Under the pieces are notes generated by a model, which saw only the letters and a list, made by a program, of their open reading frames with translations, had not been told where the DNA came from and searched no databases. A stretch of DNA of 7,942 nucleotides from Gammaproteobacteria bacterium (GTDB lineage: Bacteria > Pseudomonadota > Gammaproteobacteria > Pseudomonadales > Azotimanducaceae): NCBI GenBank assembly GCA_002725095.1, contig PBQQ01000040.1:12612-20553 (forward strand). Direction: 5' to 3'. Shown here one piece after another: positions 1 to 6,533 of this stretch (positions within the stretch are counted from its first letter, which is position 1; every line of letters begins with the position of its first letter). The position numbers and the translations under genes are program-made.

Positions 1-16
1 GGCGCAGACGTTAATA

Positions 17-487
17 ATGAGCAAAACCAGAGGCGGTGAAATGGGTTGGCGCGAGTATCTGGCACTGCCAGAACTGGGGGTCGACTCGATAAAGGCGAAG
101 GTCGATACCGGTGCGTTGACGTCGGCTATTCATGCAACGGATATTCAGGTCAGCACGGTCGATGGTTGCACCTGGGTAGATTTTAACGTCATGCCCAGCC
201 AGTTCAGTGACGATCTTACGGTGCGTTGTCGAGCACCATTAGTAGGATACCGAAAGGTGCGAAATTCCGGCGGTGTGCAAGATGAGCGGGCGGTCATCAC
301 GACCGACGTAGGGATTGGCGACCAGGTACGTACCATTGAGTTGACTCTGGCGTCGCGCACTAATATGCGGTTCCGCATGTTGCTGGGTCGAAGCGGTATT
401 CCGGACGGCTATCACGTCGTGCCAGGAAAATCCTACTTGTTAGGCGGATTCAGAGACGCCAACGAATTTGGCGAGGAAGAGGAATAA
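17..487 (+). CDS. rimB: RimB-like ATP-dependent zinc protease family protein (retropepsin-like fold)
   Basis: 156-residue protein of the COG4067 family (often named 'ATP-dependent zinc protease'; fold related to retroviral aspartic proteases). Visible marks are the N-terminal GWREYLALPELG block (about residues 10-21), the active-site-like motif KVDTGALTSAIHA (28-40, with Asp30-Thr31-Gly32), and the conserved RTNMRFRMLLGR block (114-125). The C-terminus is acidic (EEEE). In pseudomonads a family member encoded beside rimK acts with RimK in controlling glutamylation of ribosomal protein S6; here the gene also lies directly upstream of rimK, which is the main reason for the rimB name. ATG at 17 gives eight residues before GWRE; ATG at 41 is an alternative with a more purine-rich upstream sequence (AGAGGCGG). 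The stop codon shares one base with an ATG at 487 (TAATG), suggesting translational coupling to what follows. The family assignment is firm; the exact function is inferred from context. Confidence 0.88.
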   Translation: MSKTRGGEMGWREYLALPELGVDSIKAKVDTGALTSAIHATDIQVSTVDGCTWVDFNVMPSQFSDDLTVRCRAPLVGYRKVRNSGGVQDERAVITTDVGIGDQVRTIELTLASRTNMRFRMLLGRSGIPDGYHVVPGKSYLLGGFRDANEFGEEEE

Positions 488-558
488 TGTCGAGACAGCA
501 TGGCGATGATTTAAAGCGGTGCTTGATGCAGCGTCTAACTCCGGAAGCAATGCTTTGA
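487..558 (+). CDS. Putative 23-codon leader/coupling mini-ORF between rimB and rimK
   Basis: A short open frame that joins two genes exactly. Its ATG overlaps the rimB stop (TAATG), and its TGA (556-558) overlaps the likely TTG start of rimK (555-557, read as TTGA). A purine-rich tract, GAGGAAGAGGAA, made by the last four Glu codons of rimB, lies just upstream and would serve as a strong ribosome binding site. The predicted peptide starts MSRQHGDDLKRC and ends LTPEAML; I recognise no family. The most likely role, if translated, is to carry ribosomes from rimB to rimK by termination-reinitiation rather than to make a functional peptide. It could also be chance, since 72 nt of open frame is short; the support is the double overlap plus the ribosome binding site. 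It lies in a different frame from rimK. Confidence 0.35.
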   Translation: MSRQHGDDLKRCLMQRLTPEAML

Positions 559-1466
559 ATATTGCGATTTTGTCGCGTGGCACGAATCTTTATTCGACGC
601 GCCGATTGCGTCAGGCCTGCGAAGAATCGGGCCATAGTGTGCGGGTGATCGACCACCTTCGTTGCTTTGTCGACATCACCTCGGATAACCCTTCGGTGCA
701 CTATTTGAAGGAAGAATTCCGCGCCAAGGATTTTGATGCGGTGATTCCTCGCATCGGTGCGTCGGTAACCTTTTACGGCTGTGCGATGGTGCGTCAGTTC
801 GAAATGATGGGCGTGTACTCGCTGAATGAATCGGTGGCGATTACGCGTGCTCGAGACAAGCTGCGGAGTTTGCAATTGTTGGCGCGTAAGGGTGTTGGTA
901 TTCCCGTGACGTCGTTTGCCCACACTCCCGACAATGTGCTCGGTCTTATTCGCGAGGTCGGTGGTTCACCACTTGTCATCAAGCTTTTGGAGGGCACCCA
1001 AGGCAAAGGCGTGGTGCTAGCCGAAACCCAAAAGGCTGCGGAAAGTGTCATTCAGGCGTTCATGGAAACCAATACCAACATATTGGTGCAGGAATACATT
1101 CGCGAGGCCGGTGGGTCGGATATCCGTTGTTTTGTTATTGGTAACAAAGTGGTTGCGGCGATTCGTCGGCAGGCCGTCGAGGGTGAATTCCGCAGTAATT
1201 TGCATCGTGGCGGTTCTGCGCACCAGGTGACGTTGACCCCGCAAGAACGCGCAACCGCGGTAAAAGCCGCGCGTTATTTGGGTTTAAATGTCTGTGGTGT
1301 GGATATCCTTCGGTCACAACGTGGGCCGTTGGTTATGGAAGTTAATGCTTCGCCAGGACTGCGAGGTGTGGAAGAAGTAACCCAGGTGGACGTGGCGAAA
1401 CAGATCGTGCAATTTATTGAAAAAAACTCTAAGCCAAATCGTACCAAGACCAAGGGCAAGGGTTAG
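555..1466 (+). CDS. rimK: RimK, ribosomal protein S6--L-glutamate ligase (ATP-grasp)
   Basis: An ATP-grasp ligase that adds glutamate residues to the C-terminus of ribosomal protein S6. The protein aligns by eye along its length with E. coli RimK: N-terminal NIAILSRGTNLYSTRRL, the FDAVIPRIGASVTFYG and FEMMGVYSLNESVAI blocks, the ATP-grasp glycine-rich loop KLLEGTQGKGVVLAE (near residues 143-157), ILVQEYIREAGGSDIRC, FRSNLHRGG (about 212-220) and the Mg/ATP-binding VMEVNASPG near 260-268. A basic tail (KPNRTKTKGKG) closes the protein. I chose TTG at 555 because it places the start exactly where RimK homologues begin (M-x-IAILSR), gives 303 residues against about 300 in E. coli, and has GGAAG seven bases upstream. 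GTG at 519 would add 12 residues not typical of the family and has no evident ribosome binding site. Stop is TAG. It probably shares a transcript with the upstream protease gene. Confidence 0.95.
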   Translation: MNIAILSRGTNLYSTRRLRQACEESGHSVRVIDHLRCFVDITSDNPSVHYLKEEFRAKDFDAVIPRIGASVTFYGCAMVRQFEMMGVYSLNESVAITRARDKLRSLQLLARKGVGIPVTSFAHTPDNVLGLIREVGGSPLVIKLLEGTQGKGVVLAETQKAAESVIQAFMETNTNILVQEYIREAGGSDIRCFVIGNKVVAAIRRQAVEGEFRSNLHRGGSAHQVTLTPQERATAVKAARYLGLNVCGVDILRSQRGPLVMEVNASPGLRGVEEVTQVDVAKQIVQFIEKNSKPNRTKTKGKG

Positions 1467-1522
1467 AGTGTTGTAGGCGGCCACTGGGCCATTAGTCGTT
1501 AGATAGTTTATCGAGAAGCGTT

Positions 1523-2176
1523 ATGTTTGGACGTCCTAAAATTGAATTACCCACTCCGCAAACGGCATTGCCGGGTCGTGAAGAGCTTATGCCGTTGCCG
1601 CCAGGACATTTTGTGCATGGTCGAAGTCTGCAGGGTCCCTTCCCGGCCACGTGCGAACAGGTGCTGCTGGGTATGGGGTGTTTTTGGGGGGCCGAACGGA
1701 TGTTTTGGCAGTTGCCCGGCGTCTATTCCACCGCAGTAGGCTACGCCGGAGGATACACCGTTAACCCGACCTATGAGGAAGTGTGCAGTGGTGCTACTGG
1801 TCACACTGAAGCGGTTCTAGTGGTTTATGACACCGAGCTGATTGGTTTGGCAGATGTGTTGGCGACGTTTTGGCAGGGCCATGACCCTACTCAGGGTATG
1901 CGTCAGGGGAACGATATGGGCACTCAATACCGCTCAGCGGTATACGCGTACAGTGATGAGCAGTTGATGCAAGCCAAAGCCAGCGCCGCAATTTTTCAAG
2001 ACGCGTTGGATGCCGCAGGTTACGGAAAGATTACCAGCGAGCTTGGTATGGCCACCGAATTTTATTACGCGGAGCATTACCACCAGCAATATCTGGCTAA
2101 GGTACCCAATGGCTACTGTGGTCTTGGCGGTACTGGCGTGGGTTGTGATCTGGGTGCACTGGGGGTCGAGGCTTAG
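1523..2176 (+). CDS. msrA: Peptide-methionine (S)-S-oxide reductase MsrA
   Basis: Reduces methionine-S-sulfoxide in proteins and free methionine, with electrons usually supplied by thioredoxin. The 217-residue protein matches the long E. coli-type MsrA (212 residues), including the N-terminal extension (LPGREELMPLPPGHFVHG). The catalytic motif is GCFWG with nucleophile Cys53, followed by VYSTAVGYAGGYT, NPTYEEVCSGATGHTEAV, the HDPTQGMRQGNDMGTQYRS block and FYYAEHYHQQYL. The C-terminal recycling cysteines are Cys199 (NGYCGLGG) and Cys208 (GVGC). Their spacing is one residue longer than in the E. coli protein as I recall it, and Cys44 is an additional cysteine. ATG at 1523 has a modest GAGAAG ribosome binding site. 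The gene lies 56 bp after rimK with no convincing terminator between, so co-transcription is possible. Its TAG stop overlaps the stop of the opposite-strand gene. Confidence 0.96.
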   Translation: MFGRPKIELPTPQTALPGREELMPLPPGHFVHGRSLQGPFPATCEQVLLGMGCFWGAERMFWQLPGVYSTAVGYAGGYTVNPTYEEVCSGATGHTEAVLVVYDTELIGLADVLATFWQGHDPTQGMRQGNDMGTQYRSAVYAYSDEQLMQAKASAAIFQDALDAAGYGKITSELGMATEFYYAEHYHQQYLAKVPNGYCGLGGTGVGCDLGALGVEA

Positions 2177-2376
2177 CTGACCCGGGTTTTTTCAACGCCG
2201 CAGCGCTCACAGCGTTGAATGCTGATGAGGCGGCCTTGTTTGACATCGAACTGTTTTTTTTCGTCGTCTATCCATTTGTGAAAGCCGCGAGCGCAGAGGG
2301 TCTTGCCCCGAGCGGTTTGTTTGCGCCGTTGCTTGCGAAATTTTCCCAGATCGGTCGGTGGTGTGGTGTTGCTCAT
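2173..2376 (-). CDS. Small conserved zinc-ribbon protein, function unknown
   Basis: 67-residue basic protein. The N-terminal half is lysine/arginine rich (GKFRKQRRKQTARGK). The rest carries a putative metal site: Cys28 and His33 (LCARGFHKW), then Cys56 and Cys59 (QRCERCG), with FDVKQGRLISI between them. This C-x4-H...C-x2-C layout with the GFHKW and RCERCG words resembles short uncharacterised zinc-ribbon proteins of gammaproteobacteria that I recall but cannot name. ATG at 2376 is bounded by an in-frame TAA 12 bases upstream, so it is the longest ATG start; the ribosome binding site is weak. The gene is tail-to-tail with msrA and its TAA stop shares bases with the msrA TAG, leaving no room for a terminator between them. 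Role unknown; nucleic-acid or ribosome binding is a guess from charge and zinc-ribbon form. It is preferred over overlapping frames because of the conserved Cys/His pattern. Confidence 0.7.
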   Translation of the reverse strand: MSNTTPPTDLGKFRKQRRKQTARGKTLCARGFHKWIDDEKKQFDVKQGRLISIQRCERCGVEKTRVS

Positions 2377-2569
2377 GGTCTGACTTTACACAAGTCTTCG
2401 TGTGGAGTTTATTGCGCTGGTTCTGCGATTGGCCTCGTCGGTCATCGCGGTTACTATGCCGCCCTTTCAGGGTGCTTACGCTGTTTACGTGAGCATTGAA
2501 AACTAAATAACCGAAAGAGCAGTGCGCGTTAATCGACGGTGCTGATGCGTTGACTACGAGAGGAAAGGC
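2377..2569. promoter_or_regulatory. Divergent intergenic region between the zinc-ribbon and Hsp70-family genes
   Basis: 193 bp without a convincing gene. It must contain the promoters for both outward-reading genes, but I see no good -35/-10 pair and no sigma-32-type heat-shock consensus ahead of the Hsp70 gene. The clear signal is the ribosome binding site GAGAGGA near 2558-2564, about six bases before ATG 2570. A small CCCT-TTC-AGGG hairpin (2462-2472) is too short to interpret. No RNA gene was recognised. Confidence 0.4.
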
Positions 2570-3967
2570 ATGTCGAAAGTAGGCATCGGCATTGATTTTG
2601 GAACCAGCAATTCTGCGGCTGCCGTCTTTGACGGCGAGCAATTGCAACTCGTGCGTCTTGAACAAGACGACGACATCATTCCCTCAGCCACCTACATTGA
2701 TCGGTCATTGACGGCGCAGACCGGTAATCAGGCGGTCAGTCAATATATAGCCGACAACACCGGCCGAACAGTGGAGCTGATTCCTGAGGTCGTCGGCGAA
2801 ACCAGTCAGTTCGTGGAAGCTGGCGGCGGTGAAGAAGTTTCGGAAGTCGAGACGGCTACGCAAAAGGTTTACGGAGCGCCCGTTACCGACAGCGGTATGC
2901 AAGGTCGGTTGTTTCGTGGCACCAAACGCCTGCTCGGTGATGAAACGGTACGTCGACTGATGGTATTCGACCAGCCGTTTCGTTTGGTTGCACTGATTAC
3001 ACCCCTGCTGTTGCGTATTCGGCAGTCGATTGAGCAGCGAGTAGGCCCGGTGAGTGGCGCTCACCTGGGTTATCCGGTGAACTTTGAAGGGCGTGATCAA
3101 TTCGCCAATGATCTGGCGCTCAATCGGTTAGGCGAGGCGTTTAATTACGCTGGAATAAAGACCCAACAGTTTTTTCCGGAGCCTATTGCGGCGGCGGTAA
3201 GTTATCTGCACAGCAACCCAGACGCGGATGGCGATTTGCTGCTGACACTCGATTTTGGCGGTGGCACATTGGATTTTTGTGTATTGCGGCGACAGCGCGA
3301 AGACTTTGAAGTGGTGGCCACCCACGGCATCGGTTTAGGCGGTGATCATTTGGACCAATTGTTGTTCCGTAAGCTGCTGTTTCCGCATTTAGGTAAAGGT
3401 CAGGTCTGGCGCCGCCGTGGCTTTGACCGTGAGATTGAAACCCAGTTCCCGTTTGAAGACTTTGAAGAATTGCTGGTCAACTGGGCAGTCACCTACACGT
3501 TGAACCAAAATCGCTACACAACACCGGTAATGGAATGCATAGCGGCAGGTGGCCCGGGTCAGAAGCAATTTGAACGTCTGCGCGATGTTATTAAGCACAA
3601 CCTAAGCTATTTGTTGTTTGCGCGCATTAAAGCGTTCAAAGCGGAGTTGTCGAGCGTGGATAAAGCGGTTTTGGACATTCCGGAAATTGACCTCGCAATT
3701 CCTATGCAGCGTTCTGAATTCGAAACGCTGATCGGTGGACCCATTGCTGCTGTGGCTAAGGCGTTGGACACCGTCGTGGCGAAAGCTGGGTTGCGGCACT
3801 CCGATATTGGGATTGTTCTGCGTACCGGCGGTTCGAGTTTGATTCCGGCGGTCCATGATCTGTTGACCGAGCGCTTTAGCGGGCGCGTTGTAGATCATGA
3901 TCCCTTTACCAGTGTTGCCGCGGGGTTGGCGATCGCCAATTTCCGCCAGCTGCACTTTACCCAGTAA
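2570..3967 (+). CDS. Hsp70-family ATPase, YegD-type (no substrate-binding domain)
   Basis: 465-residue actin/Hsp70-fold nucleotide-binding protein. The ATP-site motifs are in order: phosphate-1 GIDFGTSNS (residues 7-15), the connect-1-like block YPVNFEGRDQF (168-178), PEPIAAAV (203-210, equivalent to NEPTAAAL of DnaK), phosphate-2 LDFGGGTLDF (227-236), GLGGDHLDQLL (255-265, like IGGEDFD of DnaK), and the adenosine motif LRTGGSSLIP (417-426). The chain ends with SVAAGLAIANFRQL, where the ATPase domain ends in DnaK, so there is no peptide-binding beta domain or helical lid. That makes it similar in form and length to E. coli YegD (about 450 residues). An acidic, low-complexity stretch near 62-110 may be an insertion in subdomain IB. 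The role of YegD-type proteins is not well established; chaperone-like activity cannot be assumed. Strong ribosome binding site GAGAGGA. It is monocistronic by context and converges on the Nudix gene, 11 bp away. Confidence 0.9.
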   Translation: MSKVGIGIDFGTSNSAAAVFDGEQLQLVRLEQDDDIIPSATYIDRSLTAQTGNQAVSQYIADNTGRTVELIPEVVGETSQFVEAGGGEEVSEVETATQKVYGAPVTDSGMQGRLFRGTKRLLGDETVRRLMVFDQPFRLVALITPLLLRIRQSIEQRVGPVSGAHLGYPVNFEGRDQFANDLALNRLGEAFNYAGIKTQQFFPEPIAAAVSYLHSNPDADGDLLLTLDFGGGTLDFCVLRRQREDFEVVATHGIGLGGDHLDQLLFRKLLFPHLGKGQVWRRRGFDREIETQFPFEDFEELLVNWAVTYTLNQNRYTTPVMECIAAGGPGQKQFERLRDVIKHNLSYLLFARIKAFKAELSSVDKAVLDIPEIDLAIPMQRSEFETLIGGPIAAVAKALDTVVAKAGLRHSDIGIVLRTGGSSLIPAVHDLLTERFSGRVVDHDPFTSVAAGLAIANFRQLHFTQ

Positions 3968-3978
3968 TTGGGCCGCGT

Positions 3979-4590
3979 TCAGTCGACCTCTTGCGGTGGC
4001 TGCCAGTTTGGGTCCACTGCGGTGAAGAACGACTTGAGAATACGGTAGGTTAATCCCCAAACAAAATGACCGTGCTCCAGTCGATAGCCATTAAACACCG
4101 TAGGTCTGCCCGCCATGGGCATTGTCTCGGTGCTGTGCAGGGTGTTCGCTGCCAGTACATTCAAGGGCGCCCAAACCACCTCGGCAACCTCATGGTTCGG
4201 GGTAAACGCCGGATCACCGGTTATTTGAAAAACATGCGGCGCGATAAGCATGTTCAGTACTCGGCCTCGGGGGTTCGCTTGTTCATGATCCAGGGCCCCA
4301 AGATACGTTGAGCCTGTAAGGTCGAGTCCGATTTCCTCTGACGTTTCGCGCATTGCAGCGCCCCGTAACCCGTCGTCAGAGGTTTCCCTATGGCCGCCCG
4401 GAAAGGCCATATGCCCGGACCAAGGATCGCCAGCTTTGTCAGCACGTTTGATAAACAAAATGTCAGTGCTGTCTGGAGCTGCGGAACGTTGTCGCAGAAT
4501 GAGCGCAACAGCTGCTTCGCGCGTGTCGGCATTTGCCTGAGCGAGCTGGGCATTATAAGTGGCAAGACTTTGAGTGATTTTGTTTAACAC
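3979..4590 (-). CDS. Nudix hydrolase, CoA pyrophosphatase-like
   Basis: Predicted to hydrolyse a nucleoside-diphosphate-linked substrate. The Nudix box runs GGHRETSDDGLRGAAMRETSEEIGL (about 65-89), with the metal-binding core Arg81-Glu82 and Glu85-Glu86. It is preceded by LFIKRADKAGDPWSGHMAFPGG, close to the LLT-R...G...FPGG signature of the CoA-pyrophosphatase/YeaB-like group. The glycine-to-REXXEE spacing is one residue longer than the textbook box, as also occurs in that group. Substrate specificity is not proven. The frame stays open to an ATG at 4728, but that would overlap the divergent thioesterase gene by 56 bp. GTG at 4590 gives 203 residues beginning LNKITQSLATY, which suits the family's short N-terminus. 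GTG at 4626 (215 residues) is an alternative lying inside an inverted repeat. Neither has a strong ribosome binding site, so the start is uncertain. Confidence 0.87.
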   Translation of the reverse strand: MLNKITQSLATYNAQLAQANADTREAAVALILRQRSAAPDSTDILFIKRADKAGDPWSGHMAFPGGHRETSDDGLRGAAMRETSEEIGLDLTGSTYLGALDHEQANPRGRVLNMLIAPHVFQITGDPAFTPNHEVAEVVWAPLNVLAANTLHSTETMPMAGRPTVFNGYRLEHGHFVWGLTYRILKSFFTAVDPNWQPPQEVD

Positions 4591-4615
4591 AAGCTGGAAT
4601 ACTGCAAAACTGGCA

Positions 4616-4651
4616 TCATGGCCCACTACTCTAACGGCTGTGGGGCCATGA
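4616..4651. promoter_or_regulatory. Imperfect inverted repeat in the divergent Nudix/thioesterase gap (candidate operator or leader hairpin)
   Basis: Left arm TCATGGCCCAC (4616-4626) and right arm GTGGGGCCATGA (4640-4651) pair over 11 bases with a single extra G in the right arm, around a 13-base spacer. It fills much of the 82-bp region between the two divergent genes and ends about ten bases before the thioesterase ribosome binding site (GGAGG, 4662-4666). No T-run follows, so it is not a classic terminator. It could be a repressor-binding palindrome controlling one or both genes, or an RNA hairpin in the thioesterase leader. The role is inferred from placement only. Confidence 0.45.
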
Positions 4652-4672
4652 CGCGAGTAACGGAGGCTTTCA

Positions 4673-5107
4673 GTGACAGATAAAGACCAGCACGCCCAGC
4701 GCGAAGCCGCATTGTCTAGCGACAGCAATCATTGCTTTGTTTGCGGCCCGGCCAATCCTATTGGGCTTGGGGTCAAATTTACGTTAGATGGAGACGTCTG
4801 CCGGGGCGATTTCACGCCCGCTCCCGAGCACATGGGTTATCGCAATGTCACCCACGGTGGCATTGTATTCAGCTTACTCGATGACGTGATGGCTAATTGG
4901 TTATGGTTGCAGGGTCAGCAATGCTTCACTGCCCGAGCTGATATTCGTTACCGCGGCGAACTCATTGTGGGCACGCCGGTGCGCTTAGAAGGCTGGTGCG
5001 CCAAGCGTAAAGGGCGCTTAGCACAAATGCAGGGTCGCGTTATTCGCGCTGCAGACGGCGTTGTCGTGGCCGAGGCCAATGCGGCATTTATGCTGAATCC
5101 GCCTTAA
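4673..5107 (+). CDS. PaaI-family hotdog-fold thioesterase
   Basis: 144-residue hotdog-fold protein, likely an acyl-CoA thioesterase. The N-terminal motif HCFVCGPANPIGLGVKF (20-36), with a CxxC pair, is typical of one PaaI subgroup. The core motif THGGIVFSLLDDVM (60-73) contains the HGG turn and the acidic residues (Asp70/Asp71) of the active-site helix. The strands ARADIRYRGELIVGTPVRLEGW and the end VVVAEANAAFMLNP match the family pattern. The physiological substrate cannot be read from the sequence. The GTG start at 4673 has an excellent ribosome binding site (GGAGG, six bases upstream), which fixes the start. It is divergent from the Nudix gene and followed at once by an intrinsic terminator, so it is probably a single-gene transcript. 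Confidence 0.9.
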   Translation: MTDKDQHAQREAALSSDSNHCFVCGPANPIGLGVKFTLDGDVCRGDFTPAPEHMGYRNVTHGGIVFSLLDDVMANWLWLQGQQCFTARADIRYRGELIVGTPVRLEGWCAKRKGRLAQMQGRVIRAADGVVVAEANAAFMLNPP

Positions 5108-5130
5108 AAAGGTGGCTTTAATTTTTATTA
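5099..5130 (+). terminator. Intrinsic terminator after the thioesterase gene
   Basis: Stem CCGCCTT (5099-5105), loop AAA, stem AAGGTGG (5109-5115), giving seven pairs including one G-U, followed by a T-rich stretch CTTTAATTTTTATT. The stem begins within the last codons of the thioesterase gene and spans its TAA stop (5105-5107). Its place between that gene and the next + strand gene suits a transcription boundary. Confidence 0.6.
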
Positions 5131-5176
5131 GACGGTTAAATCTTTACATCGTTAACAAGCAGGCAAAGGGGTAGGT

Positions 5177-5560
5177 GTGGCGTACATAGTAATCATCGCA
5201 ATGTTGGCGCTTATACAATTTATTTATTTCTCGGTTCAAGTTGGCCGTGCGCGTGGACGCTGTGACGTTGCGGCTCCGGCGACCACCGGTAATGAAGAGT
5301 TTGAGCGGTATTTTCGAGTCCAACAAAATACCTTGGAGCAACTGGTGGTGTTTCTTCCGGCATTAGTTGCCGCTGCAACATTCGGCAATGAATTTCTTGC
5401 AGCGCCTATTGGCCGAGTATATTTGATCGGTCGTGCTTTATACGCGCGCGCGTATGTCCGCGATCCGGGCTCCCGTACGATAGGTTTCTTATTGGGCCTG
5501 TTGGCGAATGTAGCGCTGATCGGTGCAGCGCTATGGGGCGCAATTCAGCAAGCCTTCTGA
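5177..5560 (+). CDS. MAPEG-family membrane protein (microsomal glutathione transferase-like)
   Basis: 127-residue integral membrane protein with about four hydrophobic segments (near residues 2-20, 55-70, 74-90 and 102-122). The family hallmark is FERYFRVQQNTLEQLVVFLPAL (42-63), containing the R-x-x-x-N-T-x-E block found in MAPEG glutathione transferases, followed by IGRALYARAYVRDPGSRTIGF (84-104). Members conjugate glutathione to lipophilic electrophiles or reduce lipid peroxides, but bacterial members are mostly uncharacterised, so activity here is inferred. The GTG start at 5177 has AAAGGGG about five bases upstream. The gene follows the terminator above and converges on the epoxide hydrolase gene (28 bp gap), so it is probably transcribed alone. 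Confidence 0.88.
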   Translation: MAYIVIIAMLALIQFIYFSVQVGRARGRCDVAAPATTGNEEFERYFRVQQNTLEQLVVFLPALVAAATFGNEFLAAPIGRVYLIGRALYARAYVRDPGSRTIGFLLGLLANVALIGAALWGAIQQAF

Positions 5561-5588
5561 ACCGCAGCGGCTCGGATAGACTGGATAG

Positions 5589-6533
5589 TTAGGCCGGGTA
5601 TTTTTCACCCAGCCAGTCCAGCAGTACAGCATTGGTGTCTTCAGGTCTCTCTTGTTGTATCCAATGGCCGCAGGGGAATGAGTGCACCGCCAGGTCGCTC
5701 ACAAATTCTTCAAGATTTTCGGATTTTGGGACCATGTCGTAGTCGCCATAGATCATCAGGGTCGGTTGGTGAATGCGCTGCTCAAAGGCACCGATGATCT
5801 GCCAATTGCGACTGAAGTTACGGTACCAGTTGATGCCGCCGGTGAAGCCAGAGTTAGCGAAGGCGTCGAGAAAAACCTGCATGTCTTGATCAGACATCAG
5901 CGGGTCTCCGGGCATGCCGTCAGCCAGTTCTGGCAATGTCGCCATGTTGATCATGTTCATGCCAGGGCCTAAATCCACTGGTGGGTGTTGCCACTGATTG
6001 GTCCGATACATGTTATTCAGAAACTGCCGCGTATTCGCAGCAAAGGCCTCGTCAGCCACTCCCATCTGGCGGTTGAAGTGCACGATGTAAAAGTCGCCGC
6101 CGAGCATTTGTTCCCAGAACCCTACCCACTCCATCGGGCCGCGCTGCATAAAGGGCACGCTGAGGTTGGCCACGGCGCTGACGCGCTGGCGATGCATCAT
6201 GGCTAAGTTCCAAACGATGATGGCGCCCCAGTCGTGGCCGACAAATCCGGCTTTTTCATAACCGAAATGATCTAATAGCCCGATCAAGTCACCGGTTAGG
6301 TGTTCGATATCGTAGTCGGTTATCTGATCGGGTCGACTGGAATGCCCGTAGCCGCGTTGGTTTGGCACGATCACATGGTAGCCGGCGTCCGCCAACGGCT
6401 GAATTTGATGGCGCCAGGAGTAAGCATGTTCTGGCCAACCATGGCAGAGCACCAGCGGAGTACCCTGGCCTGCGCTGAATACCTCCAGCGAAACACCGTT
6501 TACATCGATCATTTGTGGTTGCGGAAAATCCAT
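5589..6533 (-). CDS. Alpha/beta-fold epoxide hydrolase
   Basis: 314-residue alpha/beta hydrolase of the epoxide hydrolase type. The oxyanion-hole motif is HGWPE (31-35). The nucleophile elbow GHDWG has Asp101. The putative acid is Asp266 (GDYDMVP) and the base His290 (CGHWIQQERPE). The lid tyrosines expected for epoxide ring opening are Tyr237 in INWYRNF and probably Tyr149 (DFYIVHF). The aspartate nucleophile together with the NWYRN word favours an epoxide hydrolase over a haloalkane dehalogenase or an esterase. There is no signal peptide, so it is cytoplasmic. I chose ATG 6533 (MDFPQPQMIDVNGV), where family members begin. The frame is open to 6671, but the extra 46 residues would run through the divergent promoter region into the neighbouring methyltransferase gene. 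The ribosome binding site is modest (AGAGA). Divergent from the methyltransferase, convergent with the MAPEG gene. Natural substrate unknown. Confidence 0.92.
   Translation of the reverse strand: MDFPQPQMIDVNGVSLEVFSAGQGTPLVLCHGWPEHAYSWRHQIQPLADAGYHVIVPNQRGYGHSSRPDQITDYDIEHLTGDLIGLLDHFGYEKAGFVGHDWGAIIVWNLAMMHRQRVSAVANLSVPFMQRGPMEWVGFWEQMLGGDFYIVHFNRQMGVADEAFAANTRQFLNNMYRTNQWQHPPVDLGPGMNMINMATLPELADGMPGDPLMSDQDMQVFLDAFANSGFTGGINWYRNFSRNWQIIGAFEQRIHQPTLMIYGDYDMVPKSENLEEFVSDLAVHSFPCGHWIQQERPEDTNAVLLDWLGEKYPA

Noticed and set aside
1467..1522. GGCC-ACTG-GGCC symmetry between rimK and msrA
   Set aside because: Four-base stem without a T-run; no support for transcription ending here.
2456..2506. 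16-codon ORF (MPPFQGAYAVYVSIEN) in the zinc-ribbon/Hsp70 gap
   Set aside because: No ribosome binding site and too short to separate from chance.
2207..2665. 152-codon open frame on the - strand
   Set aside because: It is rich in Arg, His, Gln and Ser with no motif and overlaps both the zinc-ribbon gene and the start of the Hsp70 gene; it is a shadow frame.
3958..3972. CCCA...TGGG symmetry in the Hsp70/Nudix convergent gap
   Set aside because: Only a four-base stem with no T-run on either strand; not a credible bidirectional terminator.
4591..4728. N-terminal extension of the Nudix protein to ATG 4728
   Set aside because: It would overlap the start of the divergent thioesterase gene, run through the inverted repeat, and add residues with no family resemblance; GTG 4590 (or 4626) fits better.
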